From: Tolypeutes matacus
Lineage: Eukaryota; Chordata; Mammalia; Cingulata; Chlamyphoridae
Length of the DNA stretch: 64,000 nt
NCBI GenBank assembly: GCA_026826555.1
Contig: JAKSZT010053883.1
Coordinates: forward strand, 32,283,282-32,347,281
Reading direction: 5' to 3'
Part shown: in pieces, positions 54,060 through 64,000 of the stretch
Layout: each line of letters opens with the position of its first letter
Numbering within the stretch: position 1 is the first letter of the stretch
Notes under the pieces: model-generated
Told to the model about the DNA's origin: nothing
What the model saw: the letters and a program-made list of their open reading frames with translations, nothing else
Databases searched by the model: none
Program-made: the position numbers and the translations under genes

Positions 54060-54860
54060 TTAGGCAGAAGAATCATTAATACTTCACAAAGAATGAAAAA
54101 TCAAAGGGGATGACAATTTTTTACTGTATTTTTTAAACATTTGGGTAAGCAAAGTCAGAAGTCAAAAAAAAAAAAAAATCCCCATTTACATCTCTTAAAA
54201 TATGAGCAATTAATATTTTCCATGGAGCTTCATGCTCCCCCTCTTCATTCTGTTTGCAGGGTATTGTTAAGCCATGCTTTGTAATTTGTTGCATGTTTAA
54301 ATATTCAGTCTGTATTTCATTTGGGCTACACATTCAATTCAGCCAACATGTTCATTTTAAGATCAATACTGTCATAACTATGTTGAAAAATTAAATTATT
54401 GTAACTTTATTTACATTTCTTAAAAGTACTGTGAAAATTATTCTTAACCAGGACCTAATCAATGTTAGAGTCTAAAAATATGCCACTCTGCATGAAGCTA
54501 TAAAAAGATTAATGTACATTTTTTTACAAGAAATTAGTAGCTTAATGAAGTGGATAAAAACGCTGTCACGATTTTTATTGGATCTAAATTGCATAGTAGT
54601 GGAGGTACAGTAAGTGCCTTCTACATAATGACATAATGAGTCATGACTGGTGCTGGAAGGCTAATTTGCCCTTAACTGACACAAAACCAGGGAATTAACA
54701 TCCCAGTCGCTCTACGCCAATAGCAGATGCATTATTTCATTGCACAGCAGGGTTTTTAACTAAACTCTTAACTGTAGAAATATTGATCTATTCTTCTGTG
54801 AAATGATGAAATTGGAATTTTTTAAAAGGACGTCTTAAATTATGGCTGCTGCAGTGACAT
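54060..54860. promoter_or_regulatory. Large candidate conserved non-coding element
   Basis: The longest AT-rich, repeat-free block in the window. Distinctive text includes 'ttgttgcatgtttaaatatt', 'gacctaatcaatgttagagt', 'gaaattagtagcttaatgaa' and 'ttttattggatctaaattgc'. An AP-1 core (TGAGTCA, 54637-54643) sits within ATGAGTCATGAC. No open frame of note. The look is that of a deeply conserved developmental enhancer, but no alignment was run. Confidence 0.5.
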
Positions 54861-55745
54861 TTGCTTTCACAAGTACCATGCCTGCCTACAGAGCAGAGGC
54901 AACCAGAGAAGTTTGGTGAGGCTCATACCTGTGTTTTAAAGTCTTTAGAGGAGAGGGAAGAGGGGAATTTTTATATGAGAGAAAATGCTGGCATAAAACC
55001 ACTGTGAGAAAATGACAGATCATCTGCAGGTTCCAAGTTCTGGAGTGAATGTTTTTGAACATAGTCTTAGCTAGAAACTGGTTTGACTTGAAGATTAGTG
55101 CTTGCAAGTTGTTTTAGGTAAAGCATCACTAAAATGATGATATTCAACTTAAGTCTCAACCAAAAACGCAGTGAAGAAAGGTAGAATAGAAAGTAATTGA
55201 AGGGGTTAGATAACCTTTTAAGAGACAAGTATAAAGTTAGAGGCTCTATGCTGCCCTGGTTTCATTTTGTCATTCATTCATTCATTCATCATATATCTAT
55301 TGGGCACCCACCCTGTGCCAGAGATGGATAAATGCAGTTACTATCCTGTGGTGGTTAACAGTTGCTTCTATCAAATAGTGCATTGAAACATATTTCTTTC
55401 TCAAACCAAGAGAATCAAAATTCATCTTCTTTTGAAACTTTCACAGTAAATTTCATATTAACTACAGAAACTTTGAGCTGTCACAATCCAGGAATCTAGA
55501 AGAAAAATGAACAGTGCACTGACTAACAGACATACATCTGACACATTTTGCATGTTACCGTTAAAACACTTTGGGTTAGCACCAAAAAAATAAATAAAAG
55601 AAATAAGAAGCAAAAGACAGGATTGTTTGCCTTGAGGAGCTGGGAGACCAAACATACCTAACTCAATTCAACAAGCCTGTATTGTGTCACACAACCCAGA
55701 CCTAGGTCCACAAAATAACCAAATACAGTTTGGTGCAGCCCAGAG
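54861..55745. other. No gene seen; (CATT)n and ancient repeat start at 55270-55340
   Basis: 'cattcattcattcattcatc' followed by 'gggcacccaccctgtgccag' is the start of the ancient repeat family seen at 8725. The rest is unrecognised. Confidence 0.45.
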
Positions 55746-55747
55746 GC

Positions 55748-55885
55748 CAGTGGTTCTCAACAGTAACTGATGTTAAATCACATGGAGATAGCCTTATTTA
55801 ATTGGTCTGGGATGGGCCTGGTATCAGTATTTTTGAAAACCACCCCTGAGTGATTCTAGAGTGCAACTGGGGTTAAAAACCACTG
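55748..55885. mobile_element. hAT-Charlie-type MITE
   Basis: Terminal inverted repeats 'cagtggttctcaac' and 'gttaaaaaccactg' enclose about 110 bases including 'atttaattggtctgggatgg' and 'ctgagtgattctagagtgca'. This is a mammalian hAT non-autonomous element of the MER5/MER20 group. An 8-bp duplication is not evident. Confidence 0.8.
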
Positions 55886-56170
55886 CTATAGAGGCCTGCA
55901 ACATAATAATAGAAATTACACAGACCATGCTCAGAGAGCTGGAGAAACTTGACAATCAGGCTCTGTCCAGTTGCTGAAAGACAGGAGAACCACAGGTGGA
56001 CCAGGTGAGAAGGCACAAAAGAAGGGCATTCAGACACATTGGAAACTGCAGACAACAAACACTGTCTCCTGCTCTGAGTCCAGAATCACGTTCAATTACA
56101 AGTTAAAAACCAAGAAACAGGACTCTTTGTTAAATCACCTCTAATGTCCCTCCTCCCTACTCTTGTGATG
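55886..56170. other. Unassigned sequence
   Basis: No repeat or exon recognised. Confidence 0.4.
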
Positions 56171-56174
56171 TGTT

Positions 56175-56430
56175 GACAAGGCCATGGGACTTGCAGTCAG
56201 AAGACTGACACCCACTTGTCACTGTGTAATTTCGGGCAAGCCGCTTCACTTCCCTGAGCCTCCATTTTCCTCCATCTGCAAAAAAGTATTCATAATACCC
56301 ACTAACTCTTGTGAGGATGAAATTCAGTCAGCACAATGGCAAGGACTTAGCCACCTTGATCACCATTATGTTCCCACTACCTAGAACAGAGCCTTGCACC
56401 CTATCGGCTCTCAAGAAATATTTGAATTAA
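56175..56430 (+). repeat. MIR element
   Basis: Forward MIR: 'actgtgtaatttcgggcaag', 'cctgagcctccattttcctc', 'ttgtgaggatgaaattcagt', 'ggctctcaagaaatatttga'. Confidence 0.85.
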
Positions 56431-56920
56431 TTCATAAGCATCCTTGGACCCAAGCCCAAAGCAGACACTCGACAAATGTTGGTTATATTTTGCTCTCATC
56501 CACACAAGCCTAGAAATCATTGCTCCTAAGAAATCTTTCATGGGTCAGAAGTTGTTCCTCCTAGTCCTGCTGTTTGCATCTTCCCCATTATTCCCTAACA
56601 TGGTAAAGTTTGTACTGAGTGTGTGGTATAGGCCAGCCCTGTGCTAGGTACCCCTGATGGATACAAAAGAAGGTAAGGCACAGAAACTTGCATTAGAAGC
56701 TTTCCCTGAAGAGTATCAAGTAAACCCCAGACTTTGAACACTATCATTATAATCTTCTCAGCCTGAGAAATTTTTTTTTAATTTTATTTTGTGTGTGTGT
56801 GTCATTTTGCAACTGCCACAAAAACTGGATCTCTCTGGTTAACTTCTTTTCAGAGATTATTCCTTCCTCACTCACTACTTGTCTGAGCTCCTATGCCAAG
56901 AATCATGACCCATATAGCAT
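56431..56920. other. No gene seen; short repeat traces
   Basis: 'gagtgtgtggtataggccag' near 56618 may be the start of an ancient repeat. A (GT)n run is at about 56790-56800. Confidence 0.4.
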
Positions 56921-56925
56921 ATAGG

Positions 56926-57400
56926 TGTGCTAGCTAGGATAACACAAGTTGCTGTAACAAATAAATCACAAATCTCAAAAGCTTAACACCATAGACATTT
57001 ATTTACTGCTTATGTAATGGTTTGATACAAGCATTTCTGATCCGGAGATAAGCCTTCTACAATGTGATTCAGGAATTCAGTTTCCAGGTTAAGGCTCTGC
57101 ATTTTTTACAATGTTGCTATGCTCACCTACAGCAACTGGTGGTAGGGGAAAGAGCATAGAGGGTCGTGCGTGAAAGGATTTTATGGGCTAGGCATGGAGT
57201 GGTGCACATCATAGCCACACACATTCTATTGGCTAGAACTCAGACCAATGGCCATCTGAACTGCAAGGGAGGCTGCAAAAGTTATCCCTGTGCCAGAGAA
57301 GAGGAGAATCTTTTTGGTAAATAGATTTTCTGTCTCTGCCACAATGGGTGTGTATAGCTCCTCTCAAAGAGCTCTAGGGTAAACTGTTCAGAGCCCCCAT
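56926..57400 (-). mobile_element. MaLR-type LTR relic
   Basis: Reverse LTR text: 'gtgctagctaggataacaca', 'agttgctgtaacaaataaat', 'cacattctattggctagaac', 'actgcaagggaggctgcaaa'. The right boundary is not sharp. Confidence 0.7.
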
Positions 57401-57479
57401 GTAGGCATTTTCCTTCCTTCCTTTTACAGAATGACTCAGCCTCTAAGGAGCTCTGCTACTACCAAGAATACAGAACTTT

Positions 57480-57655
57480 TTCTCTGCCGTTAGCTGGGAT
57501 TTCAAGTCCATGCACCACCAATAACTGGCAATATGGTCTTACAAGCTCCTCAGCCTCTCTGTGCCTCAGTTTTTTCATTTGTATAATGGACCAGCACAAT
57601 GGCTGGCAAGTTGTAAGCACTCAATTATTGACTTATAATAATAATGCTACTGCTA
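57480..57655 (+). repeat. MIR fragment
   Basis: 'cctctctgtgcctcagtttt', 'ttcatttgtataatggacca', 'gttgtaagcactcaattatt'. Confidence 0.75.
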
Positions 57656-57935
57656 ATAATTATTTACAAAAAAACAGTACTATTATTATTGTAGGCTAGT
57701 CCAAATTTTTTGAAAGAGACCTAAAACATGCATTGAGCCTTCTGGAAATATTGAGATGAACTATAATAAGGGTCTGGGGTGGAATAAAATGAAAAATAAT
57801 ACCAATTAAACCAGCAGTTTTACAATCATCATCTTGGCTCTGAAAGAAATCAAGAATGAATAATTTAAGGACTTAAAAATACAATGGTAAAAAAGGAATC
57901 AAGGGCTCACAGAAGTATAAAGCATCCCAGACCTC
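57656..57935. other. Unassigned AT-rich sequence
   Basis: No repeat or exon recognised. Confidence 0.4.
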
Positions 57936-57939
57936 CAGT

Positions 57940-58330
57940 TTGGGGTACTTTCAAGATTACCAATAGCCCCTCCTAGGCAAAATTAAGGCCTCTTATTTGT
58001 TTTCACCCTTCAGGTCTCTGTACCACATTTCACAGTGTTGAGCATCCCGTCTCCACTTGGCTTCCTTCTTACTGTAAGGACCATTCTGACTTCTCAACTA
58101 TCCTCCTTCAACTGACCTACCATGGCCCTCCCTAAGGCCCAGTTCTGCCCCCCTCAGTGTGCTAGCTCCACATTCAGCTCAGCCTTCTTTCTCTCCATCC
58201 AGCCTCTTCACTCTAGTTGTTCAGAGTACGTTTCACTGAGATGCTGTGACCCCTGACACCTAAATGAGTTTCTTTTTGCCAAACAGTCTGCCTTTCTCAA
58301 TTATCCCATTTCCATCAATAGACTGCTGCA
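57940..58330 (+). repeat. L2-like LINE fragment
   Basis: 'cagacctccagtttggggta' onward is weak, but 'gtaaggaccattctgacttc', 'ttcaactgacctaccatggc' and 'gcctttctcaattatcccat' are L2-like in style. Confidence 0.45.
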
Positions 58331-59080
58331 GGGGTCATGTAGTGAGGAAATAGAGCCTAAAGTGGCTTCAGTCCTAGAGCTACAGTGCAGCAGAAAAGCA
58401 TCCTCCAAGCATGGAAAGGGCAAACAGATCCATTTCCAAAGTCAAGGCATGTATTAGAGAAATGGTTGGTAGGCCTATATGATCACCTTCTCAGTTAATC
58501 TTCCAACACTGTAAAGCCAGTGTCTTTTCTGTGGCAAAGCCCCAGTACAGTACAGAGTTCCAGCACTGCTTTTCAGAATAAGATAGACCCGGTCTGCTTA
58601 ATTATATTAACATTCCCTTCTCAGCTGACTCATTACCTGGAACATGAAGTTTGCATGCCAATTTGAATAGAGACAGAGGAGGAGACGTGGAAAGAGAGGA
58701 AGAGAGATTTACAATTTAACAAAGTATGTGTACCAACACCTTTAAAAAAATAAAAACCATTGTAGAAAATTAATATTCCATTTTTATAGCCTAGGCTTCT
58801 GTCTGTTCTACAGGTTATGTCATAGCAAACCAAGTTAACCATCTCCCATGTGCTTCTATTTGATCACTTTAGCTCCAAAGATGCTTTTTAAAGTGTAAGA
58901 ATCTTAAAGTGGAAGTTGCAGCACTCTGAGGGCAACACATTGGTAGTAGCAGGCACTTTGTGGAGGGGATGGAGAGAACTAATTTCCTTCATTCAGTTCC
59001 TCATTTTACCTGTCCTGTGCAATTTTCTCAATTATAAACAGTTCTGAAGGCACACTTATGTATCTAGTTATTTTTACATT
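58331..59080. other. No gene seen; unassigned sequence
   Basis: No repeat or exon recognised. Confidence 0.4.
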
Positions 59081-59094
59081 AAAATTTGTCTTTG

Positions 59095-59337
59095 GGAGCA
59101 GATGTGGCTCAAGCACTTGAGCGCCCGCCTCCAGCCTCCCACATGGGAGGTCTTGAATTCCGTTCCTGGTCCTCCTAAAGAAAAACAAGCAAACAACAAG
59201 CAAAAACAAGCAAAACACAAGTAAAACAACAGATAAGGGAGCCAACTCAGGGCAGCCGATGTGGCTCAGTGGCTGAGTGCCGGCCTCCTGCATACAAGTT
59301 TGTGGGTTCAATCCCCGGTCCCAGTACCTTAAAAAAA
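59095..59337 (+). mobile_element. Heterodimeric tRNA-derived SINE
   Basis: Unit 1 starts 'gagcagatgtggctcaagca' and has the 'caagcaaacaacaagcaaaa' body. Unit 2 starts near 59252 ('cagccgatgtggctcagtgg', B box 'ggttcaatccccgg') and ends 'cccagtacctt' plus poly-A. Flanks 'aaaatttgtctttg' (59081-59094) and 'aaaattgtttttg' (about 59339-59351) look like one imperfect duplication round both units. The unit order matches the minus-strand composite at 15808-16263. Confidence 0.85.
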
Positions 59338-59351
59338 AAAAATTGTTTTTG

Positions 59352-60650
59352 CAAAACAGTCTGTACAGCTAGAGATTTGAGAGAGATGATAAAGTTCTAG
59401 TAATAAAGAAAAGGGCCCATTGAAGGATAACGTGCTGCAGCCTTTTCCTTCACAGTATTTTAGGTCTCAAGTCCAAGTTTGAAATAATTACAACAAACCT
59501 CATTTGAGACAAAGGGAAGTGGTGGGAACCGATATTTAATTCAAATAAGTGGCACTGCCTTTGATGGGAGTCTTAAAGAGCATACAGCATCTTCGTCTTC
59601 CAGAGCAAATACTATGGGAACGTTGATAGTCTTTTTAAGGCCCCTTTGTGTAGCCCAGTAATTCATGAAGCAAATGATGTTATGACCTTTGTCCTATCCA
59701 ACCGCTCATTAAAAAACTAATACACACAAAAAGTGAAATAGCAAATTGCTCCACTTCTAATAAAATGTCTCAAATCAATGTTACTCCTGAATATTCTCTC
59801 AGGGGAAATAACTTCAGGAATTTTTTGGATCTCCAAGTTTGGTATGCACTTGGGTGACAAAGGCAATTTAACTTTTAGAACAGAATAGCAGGAGCCAGAA
59901 AGCTAGAAGCCAGGTTTAATACAACATTGCCACCTAGAGGCTCAACACTAAGAAATAATAGTAAAAAGCCTGACCAGAAAGGTAATCCTTGCCTTCACAA
60001 CAAAGCTGGGATGAGATGCAGTTTAAGTGAGCAAGAGCTTTTCCTCAACATATGAAATATTAAAGAAATGCTACAGAGTAGCAAAATACACCTCTCCCAT
60101 CACTGCCTACAAAGATAGGTATTGGGCTAGCCCACCATGAAACAGGGGCAGAGAACCAGCCCACCCACAAGGGGTGGTGGGGAGAGAAGGAAAAGGGGGG
60201 CTTTTGTGGAGGATATAGCACTTAAACTGAAAGTAGAGAAAGTAGAATTTCTAAAGACCAAGGAAAGCAGATTCCAGGCTGAAGGAACGGCATAAGCTAA
60301 GCTCAATTGTCACTCTATTTTATAACCAGCTTGCTGAAGAGGTTGTATTAAGACACTTGGAAGATGGTATTTTAAAAAATCACACTTCCAATCCCTCTGA
60401 AAACATTTCAGTAAAGTGTCCTATAGTGTATTTATTGCACTGAGTATTACTTAAAGGGTAAAAATAAACTTAGGAACATAGGATATAAGCCAAGGTTTCT
60501 TTATTGCAGGTCTTCACAGAACCTTTAATATTTGATTGTACAAAGTAAATCTCCAAGAAGAGACTATAGAATGCATGTTTCCAAAATATAACAACATAAT
60601 CCTTTTTCCACAGGACATTCAATGAGCAAACCTCCCTCCCTACTAGGAAG
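59352..60650. other. No gene seen; unassigned, contains a CTCF-like word
   Basis: No confident repeat. A CTCF-like word lies at 59927-59940 (listed separately). Confidence 0.4.
59927..59940 (-). promoter_or_regulatory. CTCF-like motif
   Basis: The minus strand reads CCTCTAGGTGGCAA, two differences from the core CCACTAGGTGGCAG. It has the same orientation as the 47056 site. Confidence 0.4.
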
Positions 60651-60654
60651 CAAG

Positions 60655-60860
60655 CCTGTGGCAGTTTAAAGATGCAGGTTCTGGAATCAGATTACATGCA
60701 TTCCAACTCCACCACTTCATAATTTAGTTTCTCTGTGCCTCAGTTTCCCTGTGTGTAAAATAGGAACATAGTACCTACCTCACCAGGAGTTGTGAAGATT
60801 ATGTGAGGTAATACATACAAACCACCTAAAATAATTGGTAGTGATGCTATCCCTTTATGT
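60655..60860 (+). repeat. MIR element
   Basis: Forward MIR: 'gcaggttctggaatcagatt', 'ctctgtgcctcagtttccct', 'gtgaagattatgtgaggtaa'. Confidence 0.88.
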
Positions 60861-61545
60861 CTCCTCCTGGGTACTCTTTACGTCCAGAGTCTCCTAACTC
60901 TGTAGAAGCAGCACAGAGAAGCTACTATTAACAAATACACACTCCTGCTATACTCAACTGCTGCCCAGGCCCTTTGGGGACTACGTTTCTTTGGGACCCT
61001 TGGGGAAAAGAAGGGAAGTGTTTTTAGTTACTTTACTAATTTAATGTGTACTTTCCTCCAATCAGTTTAGAGCCAACCTAAAGCATTTATATAGATAAAT
61101 ATTGACTTAACTGAAACTTAAGGATCACTGAGTAATTTAGGAACTGGAAGAAACAAAAAAGCAGCTGGATTTGGTATAATTTTTTTTATATGGTTTTCTA
61201 TTTAACTCATCTACTTACCCCTTCTTAGCTTGGGTATAATGCATCAATTATGCCAGGCACTGGATATTCTTCACTATGAGTGAGACTCAGTATGAAATAC
61301 CTCAAGAAACATTTTCACCTGGGCCTAGCTAGACTTGCAACACTAAGCAGAAAAGGGTCAGGGGAAATGCCTGGATATCAGGTCATGAAGTCCTGCATTA
61401 GGACAGACCATTCTTTATGTCCTAAAACATAAGGAATATTAGCCACTTGAGGCAGCAAAAGAAAGGGAAACCAATGAGGAAATGATAGGGTGGGGCAACC
61501 CAATGTTCCATCACCCCACCCTCCTATAACTCTAGACAAGTAGAA
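60861..61545. other. No gene seen; unassigned sequence
   Basis: No repeat or exon recognised. If the minus-strand exon below is real, this is its downstream flank. Confidence 0.4.
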
Positions 61546-61549
61546 AAAC

Positions 61550-63050
61550 TGATTTTGGAGTAAATACATTTATTGATATCCATTTATATAGTTCAATGAA
61601 ATAATCTATAAATATAAAAGTATTTTTCTTTTGGATATCATCATGGTCCATGTAAATACTCAACAGTCAGAATCATCTGCAGGAAGCACTCCAAGTCACA
61701 CTGTTAGGTTTACAGACCTGAATATACATATTTCATGAAACAGTGGCACTTATGTACTCAAGTGGTCCAGTGGCTTTGGAATATATACTGGGCATGTGGA
61801 GTAAAAATGTGTAAATGTAAATCAACGGAAAGAGTATCAACCATCAACAAAAATAAACAATTAAGAATTAATATCCTAAGCGAAGAAAGTACCACAGTTG
61901 ACACTTGGTGTCAGAATACTGGAGACAAGTATGTAAAACAACACATGTTGTGGCACCATGTGCTCTCTCCAACTCCCAGTGGACAGTCCACCAGTGCCTT
62001 AGGGTCAACAAAACAGCAATTCTTAAGGAATCTAGATAGCTTAGAATAAAAGATATTCAGCGGATGATATCAAGATTAAAGACACTAAATAGTTCTGTGA
62101 CATAATAAGTTTCTCCCCCCGAAGGAGGAGATTGTGGGGAAAACATTTTTTTAAATTACCTTTGTTAAATTATCATGATCATTCATCTAATGCAAGAATC
62201 CAGTCATCTGGGTACCCAAAACACAGGTGCAAACATTTTTTGTTTAAAAGTTTTGACCTCAATACTTCCAAAGGAATTAATGTAGCCACTGTTGAGCCTT
62301 GCTCTCCAGCTGATGCAGCATAACATTCTCTCTCATTTCTTCAGTATCAAATACAGGAATGTCCTTTTCTGCAGTCAGACTATGTATCTTCTGAGTTAGC
62401 AAGCAAATGCATTTAAAAGGTCTTAGGTGTACAATGTCCAAAGTTGAAATCTGAGAGGCAGTGTTAGAACTTAAGCAAGGCAGGATTTTTAGAGACTACT
62501 CAAATGAAAACCTAAGTGAAGCATATAAAAATTCGGTTTTTTTTCCTATTATTTTTCAAATGGTAATTGACAGCAACATTCCCTGGCAAGGATGTGTAAA
62601 TTGGTGTTATCTCCAGGTCCAAAATATCCCAACTACTAAAGACCCAAAAGAGGGGAAAGACACACGAGTTCTGTGGTCTCTAGAATTCTTTTTTTTGCCG
62701 TTTTTTAAAAAAGAAATAGTAGCTTCAGTTGTACACCACCAGTTGAAGGGGTTTTCATCCAGATGAGAAACTCTCCCCCTTATCTCCAGTGGGACAGGCA
62801 CCAGATTCCCACAAGCAGCAGCTCCCATGTCCTGTAGCACATGGCATCTGACCCTGGAGTGAAGAACAAGCTGGCACAGAGCCAGCTTGAGGTTCAGGCT
62901 AGACAGCATTTCGTGGCGTGCCATTGTGTGCCAACGCTTTCAGGCTGGGGACACTGGTCTGGTGACCACAGCTCCTGTGAGAAGTCACACCCACCTCAAA
63001 AACCTCATGAATAGCTTTTCGGAAACAGTGGAAATTGTAGTCTATTAAAC
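61550..63050 (-). other. Candidate terminal (or internal) exon of an unidentified minus-strand gene
   Basis: On the minus strand 'ctcctttttctctattgcag' ends at 63051, a very good 3' splice site with a long pyrimidine tract. In phase +2 the exon stays open for 49 codons from 63048 to a TAG at 62901-62899, starting LIDYNFHCFRKAIHEVFE and ending GTPRNAV. A polyadenylation signal AATAAA lies at 61574-61569. The 1.3 kb between shows no recognisable repeat, as expected for a 3' UTR. Alternatively a GAG/GTGGGT donor at 62995 would make a 56-nt internal exon. I do not recognise the protein. Upstream exons would lie right of the window, and the other two frames close quickly. Confidence 0.35.
61569..61574 (-). 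terminator. Polyadenylation signal candidate
   Basis: AATAAA on the minus strand within 'ggatatcaataaatgtattt', followed downstream by 'tactccaaaatcagtttttc', which supplies a plausible cleavage area and U-rich element. It has meaning only if the exon above is real. Confidence 0.35.
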
Positions 63051-63159
63051 CTGCAATAGAGAAAAAGGAGATCAGGCCTCCTGAATGTGAATTGTGAAAT
63101 TATCTACTAGGAAACATTTGGTGACAGAAAAAAAATAATCAAATGCCTATTTAAAAACA

Positions 63160-63300
63160 TGTACCCAACTGCGAAATTCTCTGTAATCAAGCATATATCC
63201 AAATTGTTAATATTGGTTAACTCTGGAGGGGAAGAAGGGGTTGGTGTGGCAGAGAGAGTGAGGAGGAAACATGTATTACTATTTTAATTACGAAAACAAA
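63160..63300 (+). mobile_element. L1M 3' tail fragment
   Basis: 'ttgttaatattggttaactc' and 'tggaggggaagaaggggttg', then 'acatgtattactattttaat', resemble the far 3' part of an old L1. Confidence 0.5.
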
Positions 63301-64000
63301 AAACAAAAACAAATGACAGCAAAGACCAGCAGGGCCATTTCAATGATATTGTAATTCATCAGTTACCTAATGTTGAGAACTTCAAAAGTGAGTCACTCAC
63401 ATGGGAATCCCTTTTATTTTTTTATGCAACATTTTATGTAAATCTAAGTATCTTTTAAAAATAAATAAAAAAAATATTTTTTTAAAAAGTGAGTCACAAA
63501 AACTAAAGAGCCACATTCTTCCCTATTAAGTTATTCCCTAGCAGTAACTTAGATACAGAAGTCAGGAAAAAATTAGCTTCTTTCTACTGTAGAGGAAGAG
63601 TGCTGAAGGAATTCAATCCTGGAAAGGAAAACCAGGCTCCTTCTTCTACTCCATTATCTGAATCATAGTATAAGCACATTTAATAGGTGAAGAACAAGTA
63701 AATAAACAATATGGGTTGAAAGAGCCTACCAAGTTGGCAGCTCTGGGTCAGGCTCCAAGAGGGTTTAACTATGGAAATGAACTGCAAAAGTCAATTTAAA
63801 CATATATATAATATATATAATTACATCATCTTTTAGTGAAAGAGCAAAGAGGTTTTTCTCTTTCCCCCACACTGCATCACCAATACACACATATACATAG
63901 ACGCCCTACTCCCCAAAGCAGGTCCCAATCTTTTTCATTCCCACGCTGAAAATAATAAAACAAACTCTAGATTCCAGTCCTAAGTACTCAAAATAAAATT
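63301..64000. other. No gene seen; AT-rich, unassigned
   Basis: A short (TA)n tract lies at about 63801-63822. No exon upstream of the candidate at 63050 is visible before the window ends, so any such exon would be farther right. Confidence 0.4.

Noticed and set aside
61735..62049. 104-codon plus-strand frame as a coding exon
   Set aside because: No splice signals on that strand and it lies in what would be the 3' UTR of the minus-strand candidate.
62881..63050. Naming the gene of the candidate exon from its peptide
   Set aside because: The peptide evokes receptor helix 8 only loosely; I could not match it to any protein I know with confidence.
1..64000. Naming the genomic locus or neighbouring gene
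   Set aside because: None of the candidate conserved blocks is one I can place from memory; a guess would not be evidence.

Overview
The window is mammalian nuclear DNA, almost certainly from a xenarthran and most likely an armadillo such as Dasypus. It holds many tRNA-derived SINEs of the DAS type, with a head resembling 'gatgtggctcaagcgattgggc', a B box resembling 'ggttcgattcc', and an A-rich or 'gagcagacacagagagc' tail. These sit among mammal-wide MIR, L2, L1M and MaLR relics. There is no operon structure, no ribosome binding site pattern, no CRISPR array and no long open reading frame that reads like a known protein. The species call rests on recalled SINE consensus and was not checked by a search.

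The window reads as intergenic or intronic DNA with a repeat-rich background and islands of repeat-free sequence that look regulatory. Layout: 1-20 kb is mostly old repeats (MaLR LTRs, L2, MIR, L1 ends, one long ancient repeat) cut by young SINEs and one young L1. 20.4-21.5 kb is a repeat-free, homeobox-site-rich block with two PBX/MEIS motifs. 22-29 kb mixes LTR, L2, MIR and a DNA transposon with AT-rich unique blocks. 28.6-38.5 kb is the L1-rich section, interrupted by an orphan CpG island at 35.27-35.56 kb. 38.5-44 kb is L2 and MIR with a unique block at 41.7-42.3 kb. 44-47.8 kb is GC-rich and mostly unique, with a second CpG island carrying a strong CTCF motif, a candidate spliced exon and two copies of an unidentified ~100 bp repeat. 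48-59 kb has scattered old repeats and several unique AT-rich blocks, the largest at 54.06-54.86 kb. 59-64 kb carries a heterodimeric SINE and a candidate minus-strand exon at 61.55-63.05 kb.

The only possible genic pieces are three candidate exons, each supported by splice signals alone: 63050 leftward (minus), 44688-44739 (plus) and 20463-20514 (plus). If the first is real, a minus-strand gene extends beyond the right edge of the window and the rest would be its 3' flank, a common setting for long-range enhancers. I could not name the gene or the locus. I saw no clearly novel biological system; the best leads are the candidate exons, the paired unknown repeat, the SINE composites and the putative enhancer and insulator elements. 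Repeat boundaries without target-site duplications are approximate, usually within about 20 bases.
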